Below, one piece after another: positions 1 to 8,662 of a stretch of DNA of 64,000 nucleotides. The stretch comes from Deltaproteobacteria bacterium (lineage in GTDB: Bacteria; Myxococcota_A; UBA9160; SZUA-336). The stretch spans positions 1 through 64,000 of the forward strand of contig JAJDAJ010000091.1 in the NCBI GenBank assembly GCA_029261925.1. The letters run 5' to 3'. Made by a program: the position numbers and the translations under genes. The stretch's first letter is position 1, and the number at the start of each line of letters is the position of its first letter. The notes under the pieces were generated by a model. That model ran no database searches. It saw only the letters and a list, made by a program, of their open reading frames with translations, and was not told where the DNA came from.

Positions 1-642
1 CCCGCCGCGCCCGCGGGGGGCCGCCGCCCCCCTCCCCCCGGGGCCCCCGCCGGGGCGCTTTTTGTGGGGGCGGCCCGCCCCCCGGGCCCGCCCGGCCGCG
101 CCGGCGCGGTCCACGGAGAAGAACACCGGCTGGGTCTGTCCCGCGGGCTGCGAGAGCCCATCGATGTCCGACTCCGGCGCCAGGGGCGACAGGTTGTGCC
201 ACGGCGCGTCGGACATCAGGCCGCGCGAGAACGGGAACATCCCGATCCCCGGCGCGCGGAACGCCTTGAGGTAGAACTTGTCGCCCGCGGCCCCGTTGCC
301 CGTGGACTGCGCGCGCACCGCGCCGCCGCCGGGGCGGCCGTCGCCCTGGTGGCCGATGGTCCCGCGGTCGACGGAGTAGGCGACCGAGACGTAGAAGAAT
401 GGCGCGTCGACATGGTCGAGCTGGTCCCGGCCCGTGCTGAAGGCATCGACGTTGTCGGCGGGCACCAGGCCGAGATCGGCGGCCTCGAGCAGCCGGGCGT
501 CGCCGCTGGCGACGAAGATGTCGGCGGCGCTGGGCGCCTCGGGCGACGCGGGGTCGACGCTGAAATCGTAGGCGCGGGTCGCTGGCGGCAGCAGCAGGCT
601 CGCGAGCAGGCACAGGATCTTCGCGCGCGGCGCGGTTCGCAT
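1..642 (-). CDS. Secreted protein of unknown family, C-terminus missing at window edge
   Basis: The frame opens with ATG at 640-642, preceded on the minus strand by a strong GGAGGAGG ribosome site, and begins with a typical Sec signal peptide (about 21 residues, ending in an Ala-Thr-Arg-Ala stretch). The mature part is rich in Asp, Gly and Ala, with no family I recognise and no catalytic motif I can see. It is cut off by the window edge. The last 90 bases or so at the edge are almost pure G and C runs, so the translation there (Gly/Arg/Pro-rich) is doubtful. It is divergent from the ECF sigma gene, which could mean shared control, but that is inference. Confidence 0.6.
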   Translation of the reverse strand, partial: MRTAPRAKILCLLASLLLPPATRAYDFSVDPASPEAPSAADIFVASGDARLLEAADLGLVPADNVDAFSTGRDQLDHVDAPFFYVSVAYSVDRGTIGHQGDGRPGGGAVRAQSTGNGAAGDKFYLKAFRAPGIGMFPFSRGLMSDAPWHNLSPLAPESDIDGLSQPAGQTQPVFFSVDRAGAAGRARGAGRPHKKRPGGGPGGRGAAAPRGRGG

Positions 643-777
643 GACGGGCTCCTCCTCCGGGGTTGCGCGGGCCGGCGCGGGCCGCGCCGGGTCTCGGAGG
701 GCAAGACTCCCGCCCGCATCGCTTTCAATCGCCGCGCCCCGGAGCCGGCCTGCCGCTGCCCCCGCACCCCCCGGGGA

Positions 778-786
778 TGCCACAAT
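778..786 (+). promoter_or_regulatory. Candidate extended -10 element upstream of the ECF sigma gene
   Basis: TGC followed by CACAAT matches an extended -10 (TGn plus four of six TATAAT bases). The expected transcription start falls at 792-795, so the mRNA would begin at or next to the ATG at 795 and be nearly leaderless. This favours 795 over the alternative ATG at 777. No convincing -35 is visible. Confidence 0.3.
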
Positions 787-794
787 GCCCTCGC

Positions 795-1355
795 ATGGAG
801 CCCGCGCGCGAGGACTGGCTCGCGACCCTCGACGAGCTGATCGCCGGTGACGCCGTGGCCTTCGCCCGGCTGGCGGACCTGATCCAGGGTCACCTGGCCC
901 GGCTGCGCGCCTATGACCTGCGCGATTCCTGGCAGGACCTGGTCCAGGAGGTCGTGGTCGCCCTGATCCGCGCCCGACAGCGCGGCTCCATCCGCGAGCC
1001 GCGCGCGTTCGTGAGCTACGTGGGTACGGTCACCCGGAACAAGCTCTACGACTGGATGCAGGCGCGACGCAGGCCCGGGAACGCCGACTCCAGCGGTGAG
1101 CCCGAGGCGGCCGCGGAGTCCGTGGAGGCCGCACGCGAGCAGATCGAGCGGAGAGGGCCGGACATGCTGCTCGATCTCGAGCGGGGGCTCCTCCGGCTGG
1201 CCGAGAAGCAGCGCCGCGTGCTGGCATCGATCTACCTCGAGGGCCACACGTACGAGGAGACCTCGAAGCGCCTCGGGATGCCGCTGGGGACCGTGAACCG
1301 GCTGCAGCGCGAGGGTCTGCGGGCGCTGCGCGGGCACATGGGAGTCGAGAATTGA
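795..1355 (+). CDS. ECF-type RNA polymerase sigma factor
   Basis: This 186-residue protein has the two-domain ECF layout. Sigma region 2 covers about residues 20-90 (DLRDSWQDLVQEVVVALIRA, then a basic stretch after LYDWMQARRR). Region 4 covers about 125-182, with a helix-turn-helix around YEETSKRLGMPLGTVNRLQR. It directs RNA polymerase to a specific promoter set. The next gene, 73 bp downstream on the same strand, encodes a membrane protein with a FecR-like N-terminus and is its likely anti-sigma factor. An in-frame ATG at 777 is possible. I chose 795 because the candidate -10 at 778-786 would leave 777 untranscribed. The regulon is unknown. Confidence 0.85.
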   Translation: MEPAREDWLATLDELIAGDAVAFARLADLIQGHLARLRAYDLRDSWQDLVQEVVVALIRARQRGSIREPRAFVSYVGTVTRNKLYDWMQARRRPGNADSSGEPEAAAESVEAAREQIERRGPDMLLDLERGLLRLAEKQRRVLASIYLEGHTYEETSKRLGMPLGTVNRLQREGLRALRGHMGVEN

Positions 1356-1428
1356 GGTCGGGCGATAGGATTCGGCCCGGGCGCCGTCCTTCCTCAGGGC
1401 GGAGCACGCCCGCGCCACGGGAGATCGA

Positions 1429-2634
1429 TTGAGCGGACCCGACAGAGACGAAGGGCTGGCGGCCCTCGCGGCGGCGACCCTGGCCGTCGACGCGCCCCCG
1501 GCGGAGCTGCGCGTGCGCTACTCGCGCGATCCGGCGGCGCTCGACGCCGGAGAGCGCGCGACGGTCGAGGCCTGGATGGCGGCGTCCCCCGCGAACCGCG
1601 ACCAGATGGAGCTGCTGCGCGGGACCGACCTGAACGCGCTGGTCCAGGAGGCGCTCTCAGGCGCCGATGCCGGCCCGGTGGCCGGGCGCGCAGGCCTGCG
1701 CGAGCGGCTGTCGAGCTGGCTCGCCACGCCGTGGCCGGGGGTGCTCGCGGCCTCCGGCGCCGCGGTGCTGCTGGGGATCTTCCTGTGGGGCGGGGATCGC
1801 GAGGTCCCGGGGGCCGGTGGCACGGACGTGGCGCGCGTCGATCCCCCGCCGCTGCCGGGCCCGGAGCCGGGCGGAGTGCTTCCGGCGCCGGCTCTGCCCG
1901 ATCCGCTGCCCGTGCCCGGCGCCACCGATCCGCCGCCTCCCGATCCCGCGCCCGACCCGTCGTCCGCTCCGGGCCGCGAGCCCCGGGGCGGCAGCGCCGT
2001 GCCGGAGGCACCGGGGGAGGCCCCGCCGCCGATCTTCACCGCGCGCCCCGACGAGGCGGCGATCGACTACCTGGCCATGGCGGAGATCGACTATCGCGAT
2101 CCGCTGGACGCCGAGCCGCGGGAGCGCCTGCGCAGCTACGTGCGCGGCGACAGCGCGGATCCGGGGCTGCTCGCGCTGGTTCCGGCCCACGTGGCCGAGA
2201 CCGCGGTCGCCAGCCCGCTACTGCCCTGGCGCATCGAGCGCGTGCCCGCGCGCGGCACGTTCGTGCTGACGGTGGCGGACGAGACCTCGATCGACCCGCT
2301 GCTGGAGACCGTCCTGCCCGTACCCGCCGGGCCCGGTCGTCAGTGGACGGACCTGGCGTCGTTCGGTGCCGAGCTCGAGATCGGTCGTGTTTACCGCTGG
2401 ACGATCCGCCACGGGACCGATCCCGACAATCCGTCGCGCGGCTCGCGCACCGAGGGCTGGGTGCGTCGGGTCGAGCGAGAGGTCGAGCCGACGGCCGACC
2501 CGGCGCGACGCGCCACGCTCCTGGCGCGGGCGGGACTGTGGTACGACGCGCTGGCGCAGCTCCGGCGCCTGCCGGCCCATCCCGCGCGCGACGCGGCGCT
2601 CCAGCGCCTTCTCGGGGAGGCCGGTCTCCCGTAG
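1429..2634 (+). CDS. Membrane anti-sigma factor (FecR-like N-terminus) with C-terminal DUF928 domain
   Basis: This 401-residue protein has three parts. Residues 1-75 resemble the cytoplasmic sigma-binding domain of FecR-type regulators (pattern ER..VEAWMAASPANR). One transmembrane helix spans about 102-122. After a proline-rich periplasmic linker (about 125-200), residues 265-400 form a domain that lines up clearly with the stand-alone DUF928 protein at 58809-59504: an IDPL..E.. segment, E[LI]..G..Y.W.I, GW..RVE, and AGLWYDAL near the end. The start is TTG with GGGAGA five bases upstream. It follows the ECF sigma gene, so it probably holds that sigma factor at the membrane while the periplasmic DUF928 domain senses something. 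The coupling to DUF928 is the unusual part. The signal sensed is unknown. Confidence 0.7.
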   Translation: MSGPDRDEGLAALAAATLAVDAPPAELRVRYSRDPAALDAGERATVEAWMAASPANRDQMELLRGTDLNALVQEALSGADAGPVAGRAGLRERLSSWLATPWPGVLAASGAAVLLGIFLWGGDREVPGAGGTDVARVDPPPLPGPEPGGVLPAPALPDPLPVPGATDPPPPDPAPDPSSAPGREPRGGSAVPEAPGEAPPPIFTARPDEAAIDYLAMAEIDYRDPLDAEPRERLRSYVRGDSADPGLLALVPAHVAETAVASPLLPWRIERVPARGTFVLTVADETSIDPLLETVLPVPAGPGRQWTDLASFGAELEIGRVYRWTIRHGTDPDNPSRGSRTEGWVRRVEREVEPTADPARRATLLARAGLWYDALAQLRRLPAHPARDAALQRLLGEAGLP

Positions 2635-2735
2635 GCACCCGTGTGCGAGCACGGCCGCGGGCGACCCCCGGAGCGCCCGGCGGGCCGCGACGGCCACGGA
2701 TCCGCAGCGCGCGATCGCCGGGCCCGACGCAGTCG

Positions 2736-2767
2736 GGGCGGACGCCCGGATGACCGGGCGCCCGCCC
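2736..2767. terminator. Hairpin between convergent genes, likely bidirectional terminator
   Basis: Arms 2736-2749 and 2754-2767 pair over 14 positions with a single G-T-type mismatch around a 4-base ATGA loop. It sits between the convergent stops at 2634 and 2791. There is no U-tract, as is common at this G+C content. Confidence 0.65.
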
Positions 2768-2790
2768 CTCGCACTTGCCGTGGCCCTGGC

Positions 2791-5700
2791 TCAGCGGCCG
2801 ATGGCCGCGGGGCAGACCTGGGCGATGCCCGGGGGCAGCGGTACGGGCAGCGTCGCGCGCGCCAGGGGCACGACCTGCGCCACGCCGCAGGGCACGCCCG
2901 GCGCGATCACGTTGCACTTGTCCAGCGCGGGCTGGCTCAGCGGAGCGCCGACCGGATCGACCAGGTACGCGCGCAGCGCCGTGAGGTCGTCGATGTCGAT
3001 GCGGCCGTCGTCGCTGGTGTCGCCGCACTGGCACGCATCGCCGATGCCGTCTCCGCTCGCGTCGGTCTGGTTGCCCACGCCCGGAGTCGCGGCCTGGGCG
3101 ATCCCGTTGGGAGCGAACGGGCAGACGTCGACGGGGTCGGCGATCCCGTCGCCGTCCGCATCGCCGATGCCGTTGATGACCGCCGCGGCCGGGAAGTCCG
3201 CGTCGGCCGACGCGATCGTGATGACCTGGTCGTCCCCCACGTTCGACGCGGCGGCAGCGGGGAAGCCGGTGAACGGATTGCCCTGCGCGACCACCTGGCC
3301 GTCGTAGATCACGCGCGCGTCGGCGGGGTCGATCTCCAGCGCGAACGCCTTGCCCGGATCCAGGCTCACCTGACCGCTCGCGATCAGCGTGCCCGGGCTG
3401 CCGCTGGCGGCCGACCAGAGCTCCACGCTGCCGTCCACGAAGACCTTGGCGAAGACGCGGTCCGCGAAGGTGTTGAAGTCGGCGCCGATCAGATCGCTGC
3501 CGTCGAACGGCGCCGGTGTCCAGCTCGCGCGCTCGACGTAGCCGAACGCCACGACGCCGCGGCCCAGAAGCTCGACCACGTGCAGCGGAATCTCGCCCTC
3601 GAAGCGCATGAAGCTCGCGGCCTCCTCGAGGCTGCCGTTGGGCGTGCCGAGCACGCCGCTGCGCGTGTCCTGGACGAATCCGCCGATGTCCCACTTGAGC
3701 GCGACGGCGTCGAAGTCGGCCAGCTTCAGGCTCGCGGCAGGCAGGCCCGCCGCTGCGCCGATGTCGAAGGACAGGGCATCGGCGTTGTCCGAAGGATCGA
3801 GATCCACCGGCGTGCCTGCCACGAGCGCGTCGACGTCGACCGTGGTGTCCACCGACGAGCGGACGCGGAAGTACAGCGGAGCGCTCTCCCCGGGCTCCAG
3901 GGGATGGAGGAGCGAGCAGAGGTACCGCCCACCCTGGAACTCGCACTCGGGTGCGATCTCGAGATCGACCGCCGGGGGGATGCTCGCGTCGAGCGTCACG
4001 GAGTCGAACGCCTGCGCGCTCTGGTTGGTGATCAGGTACTGGATCGCCGTGTAGCGGCTCAGGGGCGCGGGATCCAGCGTATCCGTCACGTCGAGGCGCA
4101 GACCCGCATCCGGGTCGAGACGCGCGAGGAAGATCTCCGTCAGCCCGATCTGGCTCTGCGGGATCGCGTCGACCTTCGGGAAGGCGGGGTCGTTCGTGGA
4201 TCCGGCCACCCAGACCCCGGCGCCGCCCGCTGCCACGCGATGCGCGCGAGCGACCGGCGTGGAGAGCTGGAGCTGGCTGCCGTCGGGCGTCAGCCTCGCC
4301 ACGACTCCGGTGCTCCCGCCGGCACCGCCGGTGGGTGCGGGGAACTGCGGAAGCGGGCCGACCAGCGGGAAGTCCGTCGAGCCGACGGTCATGGCCACCC
4401 AGACGTTGCCGTCGGGGTCCAGGCTCAGGCCGCTCGCGCCGTCGCCGGCGGTGCCGCCGAGGTACGTCGACCAGAGCAGGGAGGCCGGTCCCACCTGCGT
4501 GGTGTCGATCGACATCACGTAGGCATCCGTGTTGCCGCCGTGCAGGGGCTGATGGCTGCCGGCGGTGCTCGGAAAGCCATCGCTGATCGAGTTCGACTCG
4601 GTCTCGCCCGTCACCCAGACGCGCCCGTCACCGGCGACCACCAGTCCGGCCTCCTCGAAGGAGTCGCCCAGGCCGCCGATGTAGGTCGAGTACTGCAGTG
4701 CGGACGGGCCGCTGACGGCCGGATCGATCTTGACCAGGAAGTGGTCGCGATCGTTGACGTCGCCGGTCGAGGACTGGAAGCCCTGGCCGGCCGTCACCAG
4801 GCCGGTGTCGGAGCCGGTGAAACCGACCACGTACACGCTTCCCGCATCGTCGGTGCCGATGCGCAGGCCGCCCTCGTTGAGGTTGCCGTTGACGTAGCTG
4901 GTGTAGACGCGCGAGGCGGGACCGGTGAGGGTCGTATCGAAGCCGGCGACGAAGGCGCACTCGTCGGTGCACACGTCCTGGTACGCGCCCGGCGTCGCCA
5001 GCCCCGGGGAGCGAACGCGGCTGGTGATGTACGCGACGCCCGAGGGCGACAGCGCGATGCCACCCTGGAAGCGACCATCGAGCTCGGCGCCGCCGAAGTA
5101 GGTGCCGTACTCGAGCACGCCGCTCGCATCGAGCCGGGCGACGAAGGCGTCGCTGTCCGGGTCGACCCCGGTCGTGCCCAGCGTGGTGTCTGCGCCGTCG
5201 GGCGTCGGGAAATCCGCCGACTCGGTCTGACCCGAGAGATACGCCTGGCCGCCGGCATCCACCGCGAGTCCCAGCGCGGTGTCGTAGGCGCCCCCGCCGA
5301 GCAGGGTCGTGTAGACGATGGAGCGCCCGTCGGGCGAGAGCTTCACGACGAAGGCGTCGGCGTCCCGGGCGACCGTTCCCGAGCCGCTGAAGTCGTCGGA
5401 GCGGGTCTCGCCGACCACGTACACGTTGCCGTCCACGTCGACCACGAGATCGTTGACGAACTCGGCGGCGGAGCCCCCGAGGCTCGTCGAGTAGCCCAGG
5501 ATGACCGGATCGATCACCAGCGCGCGCGAGCCATCGTGCGGGGCGAGCTCGAAGCCGGCGCGGGTCGCGTCGATCACGCGCCAGGCCGAGGCGACCTCGC
5601 TGCGTCCCGTGGGCCCATCCTGGTAGGCGAACGGGGCTGCGAGGATCAGCTCGTCGTCGCCCAGCGCGACCGCGAGGCGTCCCTCGCCGTCCACGCGCAG

Positions 5701-6177
5701 CCCGCGGGCGCCGCCGAACTCCACGGCGAGCGGTCCGGGGTCGGCACCCGCGGCCACCTCGAAGTCGAACTCGAAGAGCGCGCCCGCGCCGTAGAACACG
5801 GCGTCCACGCCCGGATAGACCTGCTCCAGGCGAACGGCGCCGTAGGTCGGCACGTCGCGCAGCCAGCCGCTCGGGTCGGCGCCGACGAAGTAGTGGGTGA
5901 GCCCGGGCAGGCGGCGCTCGCCGCGCACCGCGCGGGCGGCCTGGCCCGGGGCGAAGCTCAGGCGAACGCATCCGGGCCGCGGGCCGCAGGCGGAGACGCC
6001 GTGCTCGGATACCGCCAGCTCCAGACCCGCTGCCCGGCCCAGGAAACGCGTGTCCCCGGCGAGCTGTCCGCGATCGGCCTCGAACGCGAGCGGGATCTCC
6101 CCCGGATCGAGGGCGAGCGCCGGCAGGGCAAACGCGATGCCGAGGAAGAGGATCAGGCTCCGGGTGGCGGGATTCAT
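2791..6177 (-). CDS. Large secreted SBBP beta-propeller protein with DUF11-like, thrombospondin-3 and five-Cys C-terminal module
   Basis: The 1128-residue protein starts at ATG 6175-6177, with GGAGG seven bases upstream, and has a signal peptide of about 23 residues. An N-terminal region (about 24-230) resembles the domain that usually precedes SBBP repeats. About seven SBBP-type repeats follow (pattern G.VYV.GET.S.DF, about 230-720), enough for one seven-bladed propeller. Next come a DUF11-like segment with the phrase LDPAPLSRYTAIQYLITNQS, a beta-rich region, and calcium-type DxDGDGI repeats near 1010-1045. The final 80 residues (2794-3033) form a module with a C-x-C pair and three further cysteines. 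The same module ends two other propeller proteins here (30043-32583 and 48928-52275). It is likely a cell-surface or released structural protein; its ligand is unknown. Confidence 0.8.
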   Translation of the reverse strand: MNPATRSLILFLGIAFALPALALDPGEIPLAFEADRGQLAGDTRFLGRAAGLELAVSEHGVSACGPRPGCVRLSFAPGQAARAVRGERRLPGLTHYFVGADPSGWLRDVPTYGAVRLEQVYPGVDAVFYGAGALFEFDFEVAAGADPGPLAVEFGGARGLRVDGEGRLAVALGDDELILAAPFAYQDGPTGRSEVASAWRVIDATRAGFELAPHDGSRALVIDPVILGYSTSLGGSAAEFVNDLVVDVDGNVYVVGETRSDDFSGSGTVARDADAFVVKLSPDGRSIVYTTLLGGGAYDTALGLAVDAGGQAYLSGQTESADFPTPDGADTTLGTTGVDPDSDAFVARLDASGVLEYGTYFGGAELDGRFQGGIALSPSGVAYITSRVRSPGLATPGAYQDVCTDECAFVAGFDTTLTGPASRVYTSYVNGNLNEGGLRIGTDDAGSVYVVGFTGSDTGLVTAGQGFQSSTGDVNDRDHFLVKIDPAVSGPSALQYSTYIGGLGDSFEEAGLVVAGDGRVWVTGETESNSISDGFPSTAGSHQPLHGGNTDAYVMSIDTTQVGPASLLWSTYLGGTAGDGASGLSLDPDGNVWVAMTVGSTDFPLVGPLPQFPAPTGGAGGSTGVVARLTPDGSQLQLSTPVARAHRVAAGGAGVWVAGSTNDPAFPKVDAIPQSQIGLTEIFLARLDPDAGLRLDVTDTLDPAPLSRYTAIQYLITNQSAQAFDSVTLDASIPPAVDLEIAPECEFQGGRYLCSLLHPLEPGESAPLYFRVRSSVDTTVDVDALVAGTPVDLDPSDNADALSFDIGAAAGLPAASLKLADFDAVALKWDIGGFVQDTRSGVLGTPNGSLEEAASFMRFEGEIPLHVVELLGRGVVAFGYVERASWTPAPFDGSDLIGADFNTFADRVFAKVFVDGSVELWSAASGSPGTLIASGQVSLDPGKAFALEIDPADARVIYDGQVVAQGNPFTGFPAAAASNVGDDQVITIASADADFPAAAVINGIGDADGDGIADPVDVCPFAPNGIAQAATPGVGNQTDASGDGIGDACQCGDTSDDGRIDIDDLTALRAYLVDPVGAPLSQPALDKCNVIAPGVPCGVAQVVPLARATLPVPLPPGIAQVCPAAIGR

Positions 6178-6256
6178 GGCTGCCTCCAGCAGGTGGGTTC
6201 ACCCGACACGTCCGGGCCCGGGCGCGTTTTCTATCGCCATGCGGGAGAATGGGGCC

Positions 6257-7681
6257 ATGTCCCACGATCCCCTGGCCCTGCTGGACGCGACTGCCCAGGC
6301 CGAGCTGGTGCGCCGCGGCGAGACCACCGCCGCCGAGCTGGTCGAGGCCGCGATCGGGCGCATCGAGCGGCTGAACCCCGAGCTGAACGCGGTGATCCAC
6401 CCCCTCTTCGAGCGCGCGCGGGCGGCCGCGGGCGGCGAGCTGCCCGACGGCCCCTTCCGCGGCGTGCCCTTCCTGGTCAAGGACGCCGTCTGCCACACGG
6501 CGGGCGATCCGTACCACTGCGGCATGCGTTTCCTGAAGGAGCGCGGCCACGTGGCCCGCAGCGACACCGAGCTGGCGCGGCGCTTCCGGGCCGCGGGCTT
6601 CGTGTTCGTGGGCAAGACCAGCACGCCGGAGCTGGCGATGTCGGTCACGACCGAGCCGCTCGCCTACGGACCGACGCGCAACCCCTGGAGCCTGGAGCAC
6701 TCGACCGGGGGCTCCAGCGGCGGCTCGGCCGCGGCGGTCGCGGCCGGTCTCGCGCCGGTCGGCCACGCCAACGACATGGGCGGCTCGATCCGCATCCCGG
6801 CCGCGGCCTGCGGCCTGGTCGGCCTCAAGCCCACGCGCGCGCGCGGCACGCTGGCGCCGGATTTCGGCGAGTACTGGGGGCCCCTGACCCACGAGCACGT
6901 CGTGACGCGCAGCGTTCGCGACAGCGCGGCGGTGCTCGACGCCATCGCGGGTCCGGCGCTCGGCGATCCCTACACCGCGCCGCCCCCGGCGCGACCGTTC
7001 CTCGAGGAGGTCGGCGCGGATCCGGGGTCGCTGCGCATCGGTGCGCTCGAGTCGAGCGCCGAGGTCGAGCCCGCCATCGCCGCGGCCGTCGAGGCGACGG
7101 CGCGGCTGCTCGAGGAGCTCGGGCATCGCGTCGAGCCGGCGCGGATCGAGGCCCTCGATCCCGGGCGCGCGCCCGTGGGCCCCTGGATCGCGCCGGCGAT
7201 CGCGCGCGAGCTGGACCGCTGGTCCGCCTGGGCCGGCGCGAAGATCGGGCCCGACGACGTCGAGCCCATCACCTGGATGCTCGCCGAGCAGGGCCGCGCC
7301 ATGGGCGCGGTCGAGTACGTGGCGTCGGCCGAGGAGGCCTTCAGCTGGTCGCGCGAGGCGCAGGCCTGGTGGGGAAGCGGCGGCGACGTGCTGCTGCTAC
7401 CGACGCTGGCGACCGCGACGCCCCGCATCGGCGACTGCGCACCCGGCGTCGCGCCCGCCGAGCTGATGGCGCGCATGGGCCGCTGCACGCCCTTCACGAT
7501 GCCCTTCGACGTGACCGGACAGCCGGCGATCTCGCTGCCGCTTCACCAGGGCCCCGACGGGATGCCGATCGGCGTGCAGCTGGTGGCGGCCTACGGGCGC
7601 GAGGACGTGCTGCTCCGCCTGGCGGCGCAGCTCGAGAGCGCGCTGCCCTGGGCGGGGCGGCGACCGCCCGTGCACGCCTGA
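6257..7681 (+). CDS. Amidase (amidase signature family)
   Basis: This 474-residue cytoplasmic enzyme belongs to the amidase signature family, which hydrolyses carboxamides to acids plus ammonia or amines. The Ser-cisSer-Lys triad is visible: Lys75 in LVKDAV, cis-Ser153 in the [10 protein letters not shown] glycine/serine motif and nucleophile Ser177 in MGGSIRIPA, with the usual 24-residue spacing between the serines. Length is normal for the family. ATG 6257 is preceded by a GGGAGA-type site; an upstream in-frame ATG at 6239 is less likely. It is divergent from the SBBP protein gene and convergent with the gene at 7703-8131. The substrate cannot be told from sequence. GatA is unlikely because no gatB or gatC is nearby. 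Confidence 0.88.
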   Translation: MSHDPLALLDATAQAELVRRGETTAAELVEAAIGRIERLNPELNAVIHPLFERARAAAGGELPDGPFRGVPFLVKDAVCHTAGDPYHCGMRFLKERGHVARSDTELARRFRAAGFVFVGKTSTPELAMSVTTEPLAYGPTRNPWSLEHSTGGSSGGSAAAVAAGLAPVGHANDMGGSIRIPAAACGLVGLKPTRARGTLAPDFGEYWGPLTHEHVVTRSVRDSAAVLDAIAGPALGDPYTAPPPARPFLEEVGADPGSLRIGALESSAEVEPAIAAAVEATARLLEELGHRVEPARIEALDPGRAPVGPWIAPAIARELDRWSAWAGAKIGPDDVEPITWMLAEQGRAMGAVEYVASAEEAFSWSREAQAWWGSGGDVLLLPTLATATPRIGDCAPGVAPAELMARMGRCTPFTMPFDVTGQPAISLPLHQGPDGMPIGVQLVAAYGREDVLLRLAAQLESALPWAGRRPPVHA

Positions 7682-7702
7682 GGCGCGAGCGGCCGGCGCG
7701 CC

Positions 7703-8131
7703 TCAGCGCCCGCTGCGCTCGCGGTGCTCGTCGATCGAGACCGGTGGCTCCAGATCGTCGCCGCTGCTGGCTCGACGCATGGCGCGCAGCGTGATCGGGT
7801 CGCCCGGGTCGGGACGCAGCGGGAAGACCAGCTCGGGCGCCAGCGCGATGCCGCCGGCGATCGCCACGCCGACCCAGCCCGCCGGCTCCGGGAGCACCCC
7901 CACCACCATCAGCACCAGGCTCAGCAGCAGCAGCGTGGCCGCCCCGACGCGCCAGCCCATGGCGTCGGCGCGACCGCGCAGCACGCTGCCGCAGGCCGCG
8001 CAGCGCTGGCGGCGGAAGGCCACTGCCAGGCGAACGTCGAGTCGCAGCGTCGGCTCCGAGCAGACGGGACAGCGGCTCCAGTCCTCCAGGAGGGAGGTCT
8101 CCGGGCGCACTCGCGGTCCTTCAGCCGGCAT
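7703..8131 (-). CDS. Small zinc-ribbon membrane protein
   Basis: This 142-residue protein has an N-terminal zinc ribbon (CPVC then CAAC, residues about 21-48) followed by two transmembrane helices (about 60-80 and 83-103) and a polar C-terminal tail. It resembles small zinc-ribbon membrane proteins such as DUF983 in layout, but I cannot assign a family. It lies 11 bp downstream of the VOC gene on the same strand and is probably co-transcribed with it. Function unknown. Confidence 0.65.
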   Translation of the reverse strand: MPAEGPRVRPETSLLEDWSRCPVCSEPTLRLDVRLAVAFRRQRCAACGSVLRGRADAMGWRVGAATLLLLSLVLMVVGVLPEPAGWVGVAIAGGIALAPELVFPLRPDPGDPITLRAMRRASSGDDLEPPVSIDEHRERSGR

Positions 8132-8142
8132 CTGCGGACCCG

Positions 8143-8613
8143 CTACTCCGGCGCCACGGGATCCGGCAGCGCCGCCGGATCGCCCGGCGCCTGGATCAGC
8201 TCGAGGCGCGTACCGTCGGGATCCACCGCCATGCAGACGTGGGTGTTGCCGTGATCCATTCGCGTTCCCGGCAGCACGTGGCCCCCGGCGCGCCCGAGAG
8301 CCGCGCAGATGGCGTCCAGATCGTCCACGCGCAGCGAGAAGTGCGTGATGCCCAGCTGGTTCATGGGTCGGGGCGCGGCGGGGCCGACCGCACCCGGACT
8401 CGGGAAGTACAGGAGCTCGATGCGGTAGCCCTCGCGCTCCAGGTACACCGCCTCGAGCTGCACGCCCGGAAGCTCCAGCAGCCGCTCCGAGGGCTCCCCC
8501 CCGGTCGCGATGCGCCCGACCTCCTTGCAGCCGAGCACGTCGCGGTAGAACGCCACCGAGCGCTCGAGGTCGGAAACGCAGACCCCGATGTGGGTGAGCA
8601 TCTGGACGGCCAT
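8143..8613 (-). CDS. VOC-superfamily (glyoxalase/dioxygenase fold) protein
   Basis: The 156-residue protein contains one vicinal-oxygen-chelate domain made of two beta-alpha-beta modules. It opens with the family hallmark HIGVCVSDLERSVAFYRDVLG, and the second module contains GITHFSLRVDDLDAI and later VAVDPDGTRLELIQ. The metal-ligand positions His8, Glu and His look present. Members include lactoylglutathione lyases, methylmalonyl-CoA epimerase-like enzymes and ring-cleaving dioxygenases; this one cannot be narrowed further. It is divergent from the amidohydrolase operon at 8663 and followed by the zinc-ribbon membrane gene. Confidence 0.82.
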   Translation of the reverse strand: MAVQMLTHIGVCVSDLERSVAFYRDVLGCKEVGRIATGGEPSERLLELPGVQLEAVYLEREGYRIELLYFPSPGAVGPAAPRPMNQLGITHFSLRVDDLDAICAALGRAGGHVLPGTRMDHGNTHVCMAVDPDGTRLELIQAPGDPAALPDPVAPE

Positions 8614-8621
8614 GGCATAAT
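8613..8621 (+). promoter_or_regulatory. Extended -10 promoter element of the amidohydrolase operon
   Basis: TGG followed by CATAAT (five of six matches to TATAAT) stands out in G+C-rich surroundings. It is 41 bases before the ATG at 8663, giving a 5' leader of about 35 bases. No clear -35 hexamer is visible. The same TGn-CATAAT form occurs at 62730-62738. Confidence 0.5.
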
Positions 8622-8662
8622 CCTACGCGAAGCCCCTGCCGCTGGCAGGGCCGGGAGAACCC

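Noticed and set aside
6191..6202. GGTGGGTTCACC as a CRP-like site before the SBBP gene
   Set aside because: The arms GGTG and CACC are separated by only four bases and lack the GTGA/TCAC core with six-base spacing.
2641..7794. Open frame of 1717 codons on the plus strand
   Set aside because: It runs antisense to the SBBP protein gene and overlaps the amidase out of frame. Its translation is Arg/Ala/Gly/Val-rich with no domain, as expected for shadow frames in G+C-rich DNA.
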